Assembly: GCF_035594125.1 (NCBI RefSeq)
Contig: NC_087156.1
Coordinates: 35,358,997-35,422,996 of the forward strand
From: Scylla paramamosain
Lineage: Eukaryota > Arthropoda > Malacostraca > Decapoda > Portunidae
Reading direction: 5' to 3'
DNA length: 64,000 nucleotides
The notes beneath the pieces were generated by a model. The model saw only the letters and a list, made by a program, of their open reading frames with translations. It was not told the origin of the DNA and ran no database searches. Positions 24,546-38,875 of this stretch are shown piece by piece. Position 1 is the first letter of the stretch; each line of letters opens with the position of its first letter. The position numbers and the translations under genes were made by a program.

Positions 24546-25299
24546 TCTCCAACATGTTGGACATTTGGGTAATATCACAAACCCAACAAGATTGGCATCA
24601 CACAGGGACTAGACTGTTGTGTTGATGCCATATTATTCCAACAATAACAAACCCCTAGCTAGCATCTATTTAGCCACTTCACCATGAATAAGGATATTGA
24701 GATACTGGAAGATTGTTCTCCTTCATTGCACTTAATAAAAGATATGTTGCAACTGTAGAAGCTACAGAAGAGACAGTGGGTGCATCCTTGGTTAGCAAAA
24801 AGTCTGTCTGTCTCCACTGGTTCATATTTGCCTGAGTTTTCTTGAATAACTCATGACAGTGATCCCATAGCATAAGATAATCCCTCACTAGCTGAATTAA
24901 TTTGTGCTGAGCTTGCACACTCCAGCAAAACTTCGTGTTGAACTCCGTCACAACGCTTTGTTTATTTTGCCAGCTGCAGTTGTTAAATAAGTGCTGTAAA
25001 TAATTGTACACACCAAACAATCAAATTACAACCACACACTCACACTTGACAATTTGCTTCAAAATACAGTAGTTTATTTTCAATTTAGATTTATAGCTTG
25101 TAACACAACAGTTATTTGACTCCAAATATTCCCAACACATTCGTCAACACAACCATTTTCTATTCTTTCCCACATCCTAAATCCTGTTGCTTATTGCACA
25201 TTTTGCCCAACAACCAATAAAAATGGCCAACATGGAAAAAATTTGCCCTGTGTGATGCTGCCTTTTGCAAGTTTAAAAGAGTATTAACCATTGGAATCA

Positions 25300-25690
25300 T
25301 AATTGATCATTGGCAGTTTGTTAGAGGAGAGATGAAAAGCTTCCGACCTCACTCTGTTTAGAAGACCTGAGTGAGTTGAACCTCCCCATACATGAGAGTA
25401 GTACTCTGTACATGGACATATAAGGCCCTTGAACAAGATTAGCAGCTGGTATAAGGAAAATTATTGATGAAGGACACTCAACTTCATGGAAGCTGATTTA
25501 ACAAGAGAAAAGGTGTGAAAATTACAACTATGGTTTTCAGTGAAGGACTGTCTAAGTAAGTTCAATGTACAGGAAGGAGATAGTTAAGTATAACTAAAGA
25601 AGAGGGAGAGTTGTGTTGGAGGATGTGTTTGATGAAGAAACAAAGGTACAGTCAGGTCAATGCTAATGCAAGGATTTGGTTCTGCTACTG
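25300..25690 (-). pseudogene. LINE family A fragment, - strand
   Basis: The reverse complement carries the family A post-RT segment: a TTGTACAGGG-like stretch, CTTATATGTCCATGTA, CATGTATGGGGAGG and surrounding sequence. With 24225-24545 it may be one insertion split by about 750 bp of unrelated sequence. There are many frameshifts. Confidence 0.65.
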
Positions 25691-25994
25691 ACCCACATCA
25701 GATGCGATTCACATTAGAGTTTTAATGATGAGAGTAACAGCACAAAATTATCATGGTTCTGACATGGCAGAGACAGGTCCCTCAAAAATTAAAACGGAAT
25801 ATATTCAACCTATAACATTCAAGTTTTTTATGCATACTGTATAACTAAAGGTAATAAATACTTAGAAGTTCACAAAATATCGAAAGGATAATGAATAAAA
25901 TTCTGTATAATACAGTAACAATCATCAAAAAACCATGCTGAGCCAATGTTTACCTTCACAGCTAATAAAGGCTCAGTGTTGATATCACTGTGGA

Positions 25995-26290
25995 TGGGGG
26001 TGGCAGCAGCAGCACCTGCAGCCTGTCCTTCTTCTCACTAAACATGCATCACTATATGGCAGCAGCAGCAGCAGCAGCTTGCCCTTCTAACTAAACTCAC
26101 ATTATTGTGTATTGCAGCAGCAACTGCATCATCCCATCCTTCTCACTAAACCCACATCATTGTATGTTGTGGCGGAGTTAGTGGCAGTGACAGCGGCAAC
26201 ACTAACAACAGTGGCAGCTGCATCCGTCCTTCTCACTAAACTAGCATCACTGAAGGTAGCAGGGCTGATGGCAGCAGTAGCAGCAGTACA
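25995..26290. repeat. Degenerate minisatellite with GCA/CAG runs
   Basis: Four imperfect units of about 55-95 bp are built on (GGCAGCAGCAG), then CTTCTCACTAAAC, then CATCATTGTATG. Interruption by CAG triplets leaves an open frame over 26112-26477, but the composition and repeat structure explain it. No protein is called. Confidence 0.7.
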
Positions 26291-26802
26291 CTCACTTCTC
26301 CCAATATCTGTGCAAGGCAAGGCAGAGCAATCCCTTTTTGAGTCAGTGTGGATATTAATTTGTGTCCACCAGGCTGGAGATTGGGTGCTGGCAGATACTA
26401 TGCTCTATCCTCAACAAATTGTTTCACCACCTAACAAACACACACATTCATGCCTGTCTGAGCCTATATCTTTTTGATTGGAATACCTGCCTTGTACAGA
26501 TTGTTATGTTCTCCCAAGTAGTAACCATCCTGGCCATCACACTGGACTACTCAGGCACTGAATGTCGCACAACAAATAGAAATAAATAGTGAGGCACAAA
26601 ACAACATGCTAACCAACATTCTGTCTTTTGGGCCTCACAAAGGAGCTGAGCAGCTGTCCTGCCACAGTGTTGCCAAGGCATCATTGTTACCAACAGATCA
26701 GCAAACAGAGATTTTGGGCTACAAGTCAACTCAGTCTGAGCCATGAATTGAAAAATATGATTAATTAATTCACCCTCCACCCAGTGAATTAATTTTTCAC
26801 AC

Positions 26803-27500
<698 letters not shown>

Positions 27501-28068
27501 ATGATAAAATTACATTACTGATAGCTACAGTCTTTCACAGGGAATTTTGGGCCATCGGTAATTTTGCACTATAGAGTGCCTACATACAGAAGCTATTTTT
27601 CTACCGTTTATTATTCTCCCCTGTTATTAGGTGGTCAGATTAGGAAGTACGTGCATAAGTGTCGCTTACGTTTTTGCTTAATAAAATTAGTACATCAATC
27701 AAGAAAGGCTTCAGTGGTGGTGAATCTCAATAAACTACATGCTGTTGAAACAACTTGACACAGGAACAGGAATAAACAATGCATGCATGTTTGATAAACA
27801 AAATATTGCAAGTATTGTTGTTGTTTTTTTCTCAACAAATAAACTGGATGAAAAAGCAGTCATCCATTAGCTTTTAAGAATGCTTTAATTTCACTAAATG
27901 CCCAGGTATAGGCTGTAAACCACATGCAATAACAAACATTTTGAAGCCAAGCCCTACTTCCTATCTCAATTAATTGAGGAGATATTGCATTCTGAATGTT
28001 GCAAAACTTTGATTGCTTTTTTCTTCATTTTCTACTTCTGGTGCTTGCATTACTCTGGCTTTAGGTGC

Positions 28069-28071
<3 letters not shown>

Positions 28072-28157
<86 letters not shown>
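28072..28157. repeat. (TA)n microsatellite
   Basis: TA array of about 43 units, followed directly by ACAGACACTCGCCAACTTAC, which resembles the end of a TA-targeting MITE. Confidence 0.95.
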
Positions 28158-28161
<4 letters not shown>

Positions 28162-28301
28162 CAGACACTCGCCAACTTACAAACATCCAAGTTACAAAGA
28201 TCCAGAAATACAAGCGAGGGGCCTGCCTCAGGGGAAATCCTGACTCCTCTGTAGCATCATGATCAATATCGAAAGGCATCATGTTATTCATACTTAAGAC
28301 C

Positions 28302-28500
28302 ACACTGCTGCATCATGCTGAATGTGAGAACAAAACACATTCAAAAAGTTCTAGTTACCATGGCACTGGACTGCCACACTGCTGTGTCATGCTGGATGTG
28401 AGAACAAAACACACTTACACACTTCTAGATGCCATGGTGCTGCATGACTGTATTGCTGCATCATGCCATAAGTAAAGACAAAATACACTCACATGGCTCT
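28302..28500. repeat. Three-unit minisatellite (about 70 bp unit)
   Basis: Three diverged tandem units contain GCTGCATCATGCTG, then TGTGAGAACAAAACACA and a TTCTAG-CCATGG segment. The third unit is the most decayed. No coding potential. Confidence 0.75.
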
Positions 28501-31304
28501 AGGCCATGTGGCTGGAATGAATAAGCATTTTTCAGTGTTGTCAATACCCATATTTTTGTGATACTGGAATTAAGCAGTATGCATCAGGAAGAAAGCAAGC
28601 ATGAAACTCTAGAGGGTACTGTATGATAATATCTCTATGTCTGGATAGGGATTACCTCAGGTTCTCTCCAGAGAAGCTCAGCATTGAAGAAAATAAAACT
28701 TCATGTGTCCATGGTATAGGAGAAATTGAAACATTAAAAATTTATTTAAATGATGGGAGGAAGCTGTGTATTAGCAAAACCCCCAAATTATCTTTGGGTC
28801 TGATGATCCTTATGGTCCCAACATCTGAGGGACTGTCGCTCTATTATGATCAGTAGATTTTATCTTGTCATGAGATAAATGTTTCAGTATTTCTATGGAG
28901 TGTCTAGATGGGGACATTGCAATATTTTTATCAAAGGAATCAATAAACAATCAATAAGCTCTCCCCAGTCCTGGTGGACTTCCCACTGCATGAAATGTTT
29001 TATCACACAGTAGAATACTCGTACTGTATGAGGTCCTTTGTTTGAAATTGGTATACTGTCAGTGAAACTGAACTCATGAAAAGTAACTCCACTTCAAGAA
29101 TGAATTTTTATCTTGTTTAATATTGTGACTGATAAACCTGTTCTGCTTACTTACCATTCATACCATACTTACCATACCATACCATCCATACCATATTCAT
29201 AACAGTAATGTAAATATCTAAACAAAATTTATCATAAGTGTTCATCCATTTAGATCCCCCTTTGCATAATAATTCCAATTTTTAGTTTCAGTCTGTTTCT
29301 GATTCTTTTCATTCATAAGGGAAACGCATAAGCTTGATATGTTGCAGCCACTAAAAATTACTATAAAACATGTCACATATAGTGTTGAGTGTAAATAAAA
29401 ATGAGGTGATGAATATTATCTTGCTCTCTATGACATCACATACATTGCTTATGAGCCACCTACAATGGTACTCATTTCAGTCTTCATTCAACCTTGTGTC
29501 TAATAACCATAATGGATGTAAAGCTGACAAAAATATTTTGTTATGGATAGTGAACAAGCAGTCACTAGCATAATAGAAAGAATGGCAAATGCTAATCATG
29601 CTCTTGTTACATCAGTGCTGTTGATAAAAGGGGCCACTGAGCTACTGTCAGAAGTTGCTATGCATCACTGTAGCATGGAGATAAATCAGTAATAAAAAGG
29701 TATATTTCATGTAAAATGCCACCCACTTGATATATTTACATACTGGCAACTGTCAACAAAGCTGCCACACCTTTTACCCTTGGTCTCAGGTTTGATAACC
29801 TAACATAGTGTATTATGTGGATGTTAGAATTACTTACTTGATGCTTACTTTCAGTGAAAGTTGCAGCTTACAGAGTTTGTGCTTGAGGAAATTAAATTCA
29901 TGAGCTCACTAAGTTAGCTTCCACTCATACTTGATAAAAAAAAAGTAGCTACAGCATTGGTAAAACATTTCTTTTTCATGAATAACAGTCTAAGGAATAT
30001 GGCTGTATTTTTAATATAATGCTGCTTTTTAAGAATTATGGGTAGTCTAAAGATAGTAAAAACTAAAATATGTTGTCTGAGATATTGAGATCTCTGGAAC
30101 TCAGTCTCATAGATTTTTAAGGAACTACTGTACAATATCTTTTATTGGTTAGTAATATATGCTCTAATCAGTATATTCAGTACTGTTCTCTCATGATTAA
30201 GCTATATTATTTGTATAAACTTAATCAACTGTGTCATCCAGCATCCCTGTCAAACTTCAAATCAAACCTGAACTCACTACCTGTCAACATCCCTGACCTA
30301 CAAAACATTGCTTCTGTAACTATTAGCAAATACCATCATATACTAACATTTTATTTCATATTATGAATTACTTGTGTAGTATAATTTACTAACCATAAGG
30401 ATGCAGAACACATGTGTATGTTTATAGGCAGCTTAGATGACAATGGCATCTGAATGAACATTAGAATATTGAAAAAGTGCACAAAACAATTTCCTCTGCA
30501 TGATTAAACTGATGAATGAATATGTGAATAGTAGTCACATTAGCTGTTGATGTACGTCAGAAATTTGGAGGATTCTCCAAGTTGATTTTTTTTCCACTAG
30601 GAAGAGAACATAATAAATAAGCCTTGCTAATTGCATTTGTCTCATGAATGGAAAGGACAGGATGGCTAAAAGCTCCACCACCTATAAGAAAAGTGGTAGA
30701 TGGGCATATCCATCTGAAAGTAAGGAGCATAAGCCTTTTGGTTATAAGTTAGAAGGCTGTCATAGTTCTTAGACTTGCTAAGATGACCGGTATGGTCTCA
30801 TTGCTACTTCCTATTGCATGGATGTCAGCCAGTACCTACTCAGTTATAGCTACTGCAGCATAGAGAGATGTAGCTCTAGCATTACTCAGAATTTGTACTT
30901 GACATACAATTGTAATTGTAAAAGCAATTCCAGATATAAATGGGGGCTAGTTCAGGAGTTAGAGGTGTGTGGATGTACGCTTTGTGAAAATCATAATGAA
31001 TAAATGGCTCTTATTCATGGGAAACTGGTATGGGCCTTTGAAAGGGAGAGAAGTATGTTCAAATAAACTTTAATTGTTGATAGCAAAAAAAAAAATGAGA
31101 AAATAAAATAAAAATCGTACTTCAAGTGAGAAGGATAAATGCTCAAATTATTATTTGAAAAGTTAAACTTGGGCAAAATAATTCTGATACTTGTATGCAT
31201 ATGCCTTGCTGATTGGCCTAACTAAGATTATGAGTTTTTTGATGAGATGATATTTCTGTTTATTAGTGTAGGCTAAGTGAGTGGTACTCTTATGCTTCTC
31301 AGTA

Positions 31305-31312
<8 letters not shown>

Positions 31313-31396
<84 letters not shown>
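31313..31396. repeat. (TA)n microsatellite
   Basis: TA array after a short A run. Confidence 0.97.
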
Positions 31397-31398
<2 letters not shown>

Positions 31399-32399
31399 TT
31401 ATGTATGTAGATGTGCATTGGTATACAGTGATTTACATGGTAGCTGTGAATGTTGTGGATGCAGTGTACAACATACAGACTTAAGTTTGTTGGTGCTCTA
31501 AGGCCCACTGTGTACACCATATTTGTTAAGAAAGCAATTAGTATGTAGAATGATAGGTAGTACACAACTAGACAAGGGGTATAGCATAAAGTTTGTCAGA
31601 AGTTTACATGTGAATTGAAGTGGAGAGAACACTTCATACCATAGGGTACTGATTATAATGTGGTACTGTAAACATATAAAGTAATGACAAGCATATTGAA
31701 AGTGAAGAGGAAGATGATTTAAGTGAAGAGTTCACAAGAGGAGTAGAAAGTAACACTTGTAGAAATGGTTGTATACAGGATTGATAAGTTTAAAGAAAAG
31801 GATTTCTTGATTGTGCAAAAAAAGAAAAAAAAATCTTAGGCTGTACTGTGGAACACACTGAAGTCATCCATTTGTGGATCTATGTGTCAAAAAATAATAG
31901 AAATTATCTAATGCAATGGAGAATCATGAAAGGGTAGAGTTCAAGCCAACTATTAAAAGAGTGACAGTGAATATGCTCAGAGAAGGATGATGCACTCAAG
32001 ACTGGTAACTAGATGCCCTAAATGTCTAAAAAATTATGACAAATGACTGAATAGGATTAGGAAGAGTGTGAATTGCTTGCACTGCAGTTTGCCTGCACTG
32101 TATGGAAAAGCATAGCTGATGAAATCATGATTATATATACAGTTTTTTTAGATAAATTCTTTGGCATGTATATATGTATGTACACCCACCAGTACACCCA
32201 CCAATACACACAAACACACACATACACATGGCAGAGGTGGAGCTGACAGGACGTGTTTTCTAGTGCTCTGCATATACAAGGAAGTAATAACACAAATCAC
32301 TCATGGTGGAACAAGATATGTTATGAAGACACAGGAATACCTAGGTGGTAAATAGGGAGGGGAGAAACAGTATCATCAGTATAGTTATCCCATCTCGAG

Positions 32400-33412
32400 G
32401 AAAGTTTGGTTTGGTTTGTTTACATTTTGGACAAACATGGTGGAAGGCACCATCCCAAAAGAAAGAGGTTCATTTGAAGGTTTTACTGGAGAAGAAAGAG
32501 AACTAAATTATAGACTGCAGTGTAGAAAAATTTTGCATATGGAAGAAATAATGGACAAGTTATTGGAGAGAATAAAAACTTTGGAGGCACACCAGAAGAA
32601 GACAGGTAAGGAATTGGTGACTATTACAGCAAAGTTGATTGAGATGGAAGATAAAAATGAGAAGTTAAAGGTGGAAAATGACTGTTTAAAGAAACAAATA
32701 AAGGAAAAAGTAGAAACTGTTCAGAGAGGAAATGAGGAAATGAAGGGAAGTGTAAAAGGATGTGGAAATGAGACAAAATAAATGGTTAAATGAATATAAA
32801 TTTGAAGAAGAATCACTAAAGAAAATAATACAACAACAAGAAAATGAGAAACAAAACCTGAGACAAAAAGTAGTAAATGTTAATAAAGAAGAGAAAAGTT
32901 AGTGAGAGACACTGTAGAAAAATATAAATAAGCAATTGTATTTGGTTTAAAGGAAGAGAAAATAGTAGGTAAGCAGAATTCAAAGAGAGGAAAAGGAAAA
33001 GAAAATGTTGAATAAGTTACTGAAGAAAGTGATGGCTGAAGACAGTCAGGTAGTAAACCAAATGGAAAAGTTCTATAGAATTAGGAAATATGAAGAAAAA
33101 AAATGAGACCCATAAGAATAAGGTTTGCAACACAGGTACAAGTAGAAGAAGTAATTAATGGGTCTTGGAGGTTGTCTGGAGATGAAGAATATAAGAATCT
33201 GTGGATAAACAGGGATATGGATGAGACTGAAAGATTGAAGCAAAAGGAGCTAGTAAATGAGGCTAAACAAAAAAAAGGAACAACGAACAGAGAAGAAAAA
33301 ATTTCTGGAGAGTAAGAGATATAAGAATAGAGAAATGGTACATCAGACAGTAAGGTATGTTATACTAATGTAAATGGATTAATGTCAACTAAAATGGAAT
33401 TAAATGAGTTAA
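32400..33412 (+). pseudogene. LINE family B, 5' part: ORF1 and start of ORF2
   Basis: ORF1 starts at 32416 or, more likely, at the internal Met at 32437. It encodes a Lys/Glu-rich coiled-coil protein (KLIEMEDKNEKLKVEND) broken by stops after 32781. Another piece at 33103-33315 (RPIRIRFATQVQVEEVI) has the look of the RNA-binding ORF1 C-terminus. Near 33350-33412 the start of the endonuclease ORF is visible (YTNVNGLMSTKMELNELR). It is then cut by a family A insertion. It is the 5' half of the element resumed at 34300. Confidence 0.8.
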
Positions 33413-34300
33413 GGTAAACATATCACGCAGGGATGCCACAGAACGCCTGACTTCTGATCTTTCTAAAATTTCTGATTGGGGCAGAGCAAACTTGGTATTG
33501 TTCAATGCCTCAAAAACTCAATTCCTCCATCTATCAACTCGACACAACCTTCCAGACAACTATCCCCTCTTCTTCAATGACACTCAACTGTCCCCCTCTT
33601 CTACACTGAACATCCCCGGTCTGTCCTTTACTTATAATCTGAACTGGAAACTTCACATCTCATCTCTAGCTAAAACAGCTTCTATGAAGTTAGGTGTTCT
33701 GAGACGTCTCCGCCAGTTTTTCTCACCCCCCCAGCTGCTAACTCTGTACAAGGGCCTTATCCGTCCATGTATGGAGTATGCTTCACATGTCTGGGGGGGT
33801 TCCACTCATACTGCTCTTCTAGACAGGGTGGAATCAAAAGCTTTTCGTCTCATCAACTCCTCTCCTCTAACTGACTGTCTTCAGCCTCTCTCCCACCGCC
33901 GCAATGTTGCATATCTAGCTGTCTTCTACCGCTATTTTCATGCTAACTGCTCTTCTAATCTTGCTAACTGCATGCCTGCCCTCCTTCCGCGGCCTCGCTG
34001 CACAAGACTTTCTTCTTTCTCTCACCCCTATTCTGTCCACCTCTCTAACACAAGAGTTAACCAGTATTCTCAATCATTCATCCCTTTCTCTGGTAAACTC
34101 TGGAACTCCCTGCCTGCTTCTGTATTTCCACCTTCCTATGACTTGAATTCCTTCAAGAGGGAGGTTTCAAGACACTTATCCACTAATTTTTGACCACTGC
34201 TTTGACCCTTTTATGGGACTGGCATTTCAGTGGGCATTTTTTTTTATTAGATTTTTGTTGCCCTTGGCCAGTATCCTTCCTACATAAAAAAAAAAAAAGC
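33413..34300 (+). pseudogene. LINE family A 3' fragment nested in LINE family B
   Basis: The segment starts inside the RT-distal region ([21 protein letters not shown] in the frame preceding 33492). It then has a 233-codon open stretch (33492-34193) ending FKREVSRHLSTNF and a stop, followed by a 3' non-coding tail ending in an A run at 34287-34299. It is 5'-truncated, as is typical of target-primed reverse transcription. It interrupts the endonuclease of the B element, so A was active after this B copy landed. It is the best-preserved A 3' end in the window. Confidence 0.9.
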
Positions 34301-36753
34301 AGAACTGCACTAGATGTTGTATTATGTGAGACAAAATGAAAAAATGAATGGGGAACTCCTGACATTGGTGATGATAAATATGATTTATGGATGAAAAATA
34401 GAAGTGACAAGGGAGGAGGTGGAGTGACAATTTTGACTAAAAAATGTGTCAAAGTGGAGAAGGTAATAAAAAGTGAAGACAAGTCTGAAATTCTACAAGT
34501 GATGATTAGAAGTGAAAATGGAAGGATAATGAATTATGTAGGAGTGTATGTGCCACTTATGACCAATGCTTGGTGAAAAGAAGAGCATAAAAAGATGTTG
34601 GTAGATGTGCTAAAAGGTCTTGAAAAGATAGTGATGGAAAGTAATCATATAGTTATTGTTGGTGATTTTAATTGTAAGGAGATAAATTGGGAGACACTGA
34701 CAACTACTGGAAATGAGAGCTCATGGAGTAATAGACTATTGAACTGGGTAGTGGAAAACTTGATGACTCAGTGGGTTGATTGTTATACCAGATTTAGTAG
34801 AAGAGATTAACCATCAAGACTTGATTTAGTATTTACCAAGGACATGGAAATTATTGAAACAATACACTATGAAACCCCCTCTTGGTAAAAGTGATCATGT
34901 GTTCATGGAATCTAATTTGAAAAATGAAAATGTAATCATTGATGAAAATTACAAGGTAAAAAAATTTAAATATAGTAAAGCTGACTTTGGAAAAATTAAG
35001 AAAGTACTTTGTTGCCGTGGACTGGAAAGACTTTGAAGATGCAGAAGATACCTGGGAAAAATGGGATGAATTGATAAGGATATGTAATTCTGCTGTGGTG
35101 AAATTTGTACCTAAAGGAGGAATGAGATGTAGAAAGGGTAAAGAATGGTTCAATACAAAATGCAAAGAGACTAGAAATCATAAATTAAATGTTTGGAATA
35201 AATGGAAGAAGAGGAAAACTGAGAGCAGATGGGAAGAATATATTGATGCTAGAAACAAGTACATTGAGATAATAAGAATGGAGAGAAGAAAGTATGATAG
35301 AGATATAATAGATAAGTGTATAAATGAACCCAAACTATTCTTTAGACATATTAATGAGAAGATGAAGCAGAAGGAAGGTGTATCAAGATTGGAAGTTGAA
35401 GGAAAAATCTATGATGATGCACAGGACATGGCAGAGGTTATGAACAATAGTTTCAGATTGGTATTTACTGTGGAAAGGAGAGTTTGATGCTGGAAGGGAT
35501 AAGTTGGTGAGGAATATACTAAGTACAGTCCCAGTCAGTTATGAAGAAATACTTAAGATGATGGAAGAACTTGAAATAAATAAAGCAACTGGTCCAGATG
35601 GAGTATCAAACTGGATATCAAAGGAATGTAGAGAACAACTGGCTGATAAAATTCACAGTCTAGTGGTGACATCACTATCACAGGGAAGAGTACCAAAAGA
35701 TTGGAAGAGACCAAATATTACATCAATATACAAAGGAGGAAATAAGGAAAATCCACTAAATTATAGATCAGTGTCCTTGACTAGTGTTGTAGGAAAATTA
35801 TGTGAAAGAATAATAAAGACGGATGGAACACTTGGAAAGAGATAAAATTGTCAATTTGGTTTTAGGAGGGGAAGATCATGCTCCATGAACTTATTGTCCT
35901 TTTATTCAAGGGTAGTCGATATTACGCAGGAGAGAGACAAATGGGTGGATGGTGTCCACTTAGACTTGAAGAAGGCATTTGACAAAGTACCACACTGAAG
36001 ATTGCTATGGAAGATTAAAAATTATGGAAAAAATGGAAGAAGACTGCTGGAGTGGATGGAGGATTATCTGGATGATAGAGAGATGAGAACAGTAATACAA
36101 GACCAAAATTCATCTTGGCTGAAAGTAATTAGTGGTGTCCCATAGGGATCAGTGTTGGGACTGATAATGTTTGTAATATATGTGAACGACATCAATGAAG
36201 AAATAGATAGTTATATCAACTTATTTGCGGATGATGCTAAGCTGATGAGAAGGGTAGAAAATGTAAATGACTGTATGGTACTGCAAGATGATTTCAATAA
36301 GATAGATAGATGGAGTAAATCTTGGCAAATGGAATTCAATTTAAGTAAATGTAAAGTGATGGAGTTTGATAAGAGTAAGAAAAGAATACAATATCATTAT
36401 GAGATGGAAGGTGTGAAGTTAAAGAAGTCAAAATAGGAAGTGGATTTGGGAGTAATAGTTACTGAAAATTTGACTCTGGACAGACACATTGATAAAATTA
36501 CTGGAGAGATGATGAATTTGTTTTAAAAAGTAAGAATGGCATTCTCATATTTGAATAAAGAAATTATAAAAATGTTGTTGATTTCCATGATAAGACCAAG
36601 ATTTTGATATGCAGCAGTGGTGTGGTCTCCTCATACAAAGAGGAATATTATAAAATTAGAAAGAGTACAAAGAGCAGTCACTAAGATCATTCCAGAGTTA
36701 AGTAAATCACTATGAAGAGAGATTAAGAATGTTGGAAATTCTTACCCTTGAAA

Positions 36754-36798
<45 letters not shown>

Positions 36799-37090
36799 TT
36801 TAGTAAACATCTATAGAATAACAAATGGTATGGAAAATGTGGACAAAAAATGTTTTATAAATTTAGACACAGAGTACAGGGAAACACAATAAGAAGCTGA
36901 AGAAAATTAACTGTAGAAGAGACATTAAGAAGTATAGTTTTCATCACAGAAGTGTGAACAAATGGAATGAACTCAGTGAAGACGTAAATGCCAAAACTGT
37001 CGTTGCTTTTAAGACCAAACTAGATAGATACAGAGACAGGATACTATGAGATTACTCCCCTCCCATAAACCACAACTAGGTAAAATACAA
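34301..37090 (+). pseudogene. LINE family B, 3' part: endonuclease and reverse transcriptase
   Basis: This continues the B element. Endonuclease motifs are IVIVGDFNCKEINWETL (34650s) and GKSDHVFMES (34880s). RT motifs follow: INKATGPDGVSNWISKE (35580s), GVHLDLKKAFDKVPH (35950s), then GVP-stop-GSVLG (36137-36150) and NLFADDAKLM (36215s), which holds the catalytic Asp pair. Frameshifts and stops occur at 34803, 35486, 35843, 35996 and 36436, among others. A (GA)n run interrupts at 36759-36794. The 3' end is CCACAACTAGGTAAAATACA followed by an A/T-rich tail (AAATAAAT). Dead copy of a CR1/Jockey-like LINE (clade from motif style only). Confidence 0.88.
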
Positions 37091-37124
37091 AGAAAAAATA
37101 AATAAATAAATAAAAAAGAGAAGT

Positions 37125-37328
37125 ATGGATGTTCAAGTGACACCAAGAAATACAGCTTCCCGTATTGAACTATTGAAATCTAGAATGATTTGAGGTGGTT
37201 GTGGCAAACAGTGTACACATATTTAAAGAAAATTGGATAAATATGGATATGAAGACTGGCCAGAATGAGCTTTGGCTCATGCCCTGTACAATATAACTAG
37301 GTAAATACACACACACACACACACACAC
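37125..37328 (+). pseudogene. Diverged LINE B-like 3' end with (CA)n tail
   Basis: A short relative of the B 3' terminus: AAATACAGCTTCCC, then a WNDL-like stretch, ending AACTAGGTAAATACACAC with the (CA)n array at 37305-37328. It sits exactly between two B copies. Confidence 0.65.
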
Positions 37329-38504
37329 TATTCAAGGGTAGTCGATATTGTGCAGGAGAGAGACAGATGGGTGGATGGTGTCTACTTAGACTCGAAGAAA
37401 GTGTTTGATAAAGTACCACACCGAAGACTGCTATGGAAGATAAATATTTATTGAAAAATTGGAGGAAGACTGCTGGATTGGATGGAGGATTATCTGGATG
37501 ATAGAGAGATGAGAACAGTAATACAAGACCAAAATTCATCTTGGCTGAAAGTAACTAGTGGTGTCCCATAGGGGTCAGTGTTGGGACCGATAATGTTTGT
37601 AATATATGTGAACGACATCAAATAAGAAATAGATAGCTATATGAACTTATTTGCAGATGATGCTAAGCTGATGAGAAGGATAGAAAATGTAAATGACTAT
37701 ATGGTACTGCAAGATGATTTCAATAAGATAGATAGATGGAGTAAATCTTGGCAAATGGAATTCAATTTAAGTAAATGTAAAGTGATGGAGTTTGATAAGA
37801 GTAAGAAAAGAATACAATATCATTATGAGATGGAAGGTGTGAAGTTAAAGAAGTCAAAAGAGGAAGTGGATTTGAGAGTAACAGTTACTGAAAATTTGAC
37901 TCCAGACAGAAATATTGATAAAATTACTGGAGAGACAATGAATTTGTTAAAAAGAGTAAAAATGGCATTCTCATATTTAGATGAAGGAATGATAAAAAGT
38001 TGTTGAGTTCCATGATAAGGCCAAGATTGGAATATGTGGCAGTGGTGTGGTCTCCTCATACAAAAAGGAATATTGTAAAATTAGAAAGAGTACAAAGAGC
38101 AGTCACTAAGATGGTTCCAGAGTTGAGCAAGTCACCCTATGAAGAGAGATTAAAAATGCTGGAAATTCCTACCCTTGAAAATAGGAGAGAGAGAGAGAGG
38201 AGATTTAATAAACACCTATAGAATGATAAATGGTATGGAAAATGTGGACAAAAAAATGTTTTATAAATTTAGACACAGACTACAGAGGGACACAATAAGA
38301 AGCTGAAGAAAGTTGACTGTAGAAAAGACATCAAGAAGTGTAGTTTTCCTCATAGAAGTGTGAACAAATGGAATGAACTCAGTGAAGATGTTGTCAATGC
38401 TGTAACTATCCATGCTTTTAAGACCAAACTGGATAGATATAGAGACAGGATACTATGAGATTACTCCCCTCCCGTAAACCACAACTAGGTAAATACAACT
38501 AGGT

Positions 38505-38508
<4 letters not shown>
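37329..38508 (+). pseudogene. LINE family B, 5'-truncated second copy
   Basis: This begins TATTCAAGGGTAGTCGATAT, the counterpart of 35898, and runs closely parallel to the first copy through the RT (NLFADDAKLMRRIENVND in 37641-38006) to CTAGGTAAACACAC and a (CA)n tail at 38508-38539. It shares the same TAG stop within the GVPQGSV motif as the first copy but lacks some of its other lesions, and has a short 38187-38199 (GA)n where the first has a longer one. Confidence 0.88.
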
Positions 38509-38539
<31 letters not shown>

Positions 38540-38540
<1 letters not shown>

Positions 38541-38875
38541 CCTTAGACATGAGGAAGAAGGAAAGAGACTTAATTGTATTGTTCAGTATGATGAAAGGAG
38601 TGGAACAAATAGAGAGAAGACATAGTGTGGAATGAAAAAGACACAGGTAGATATGGAAGAAAGGTGGAAAGGATAATTTATAGGAGAGATATTAAGAAGC
38701 ATAGAAGTACAGAAGCACAGAAATATAGAAGCCCGGAATGATTTAGATGAGAAAATAGTCCATACAAGGAACATTCATGAACAAGGAAAATTGGATAATA
38801 TTAGATATGGAGACAGTACATTATAAGCATAGCTCTTTTTCTGTATATCACAACAAAGTCAATATACACACATGG
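38540..38875 (+). pseudogene. Diverged LINE B-like 3' fragment
   Basis: This runs from AACCTTAGACATGAGGAAG to TATATCACAACAAAGTCAAT and ACACAC, including GAAGCCCGGAATGATTTAGA, a WNDL-type motif. It looks like an older relative of family B, without RT. A short (GA)n follows at 38877-38897. Confidence 0.55.

Noticed and set aside
26112..26477. 121-codon Ala/Val/Thr-rich open frame
   Set aside because: Explained by a GCA-rich minisatellite. There are no family motifs, no splice context and no start context beyond chance.
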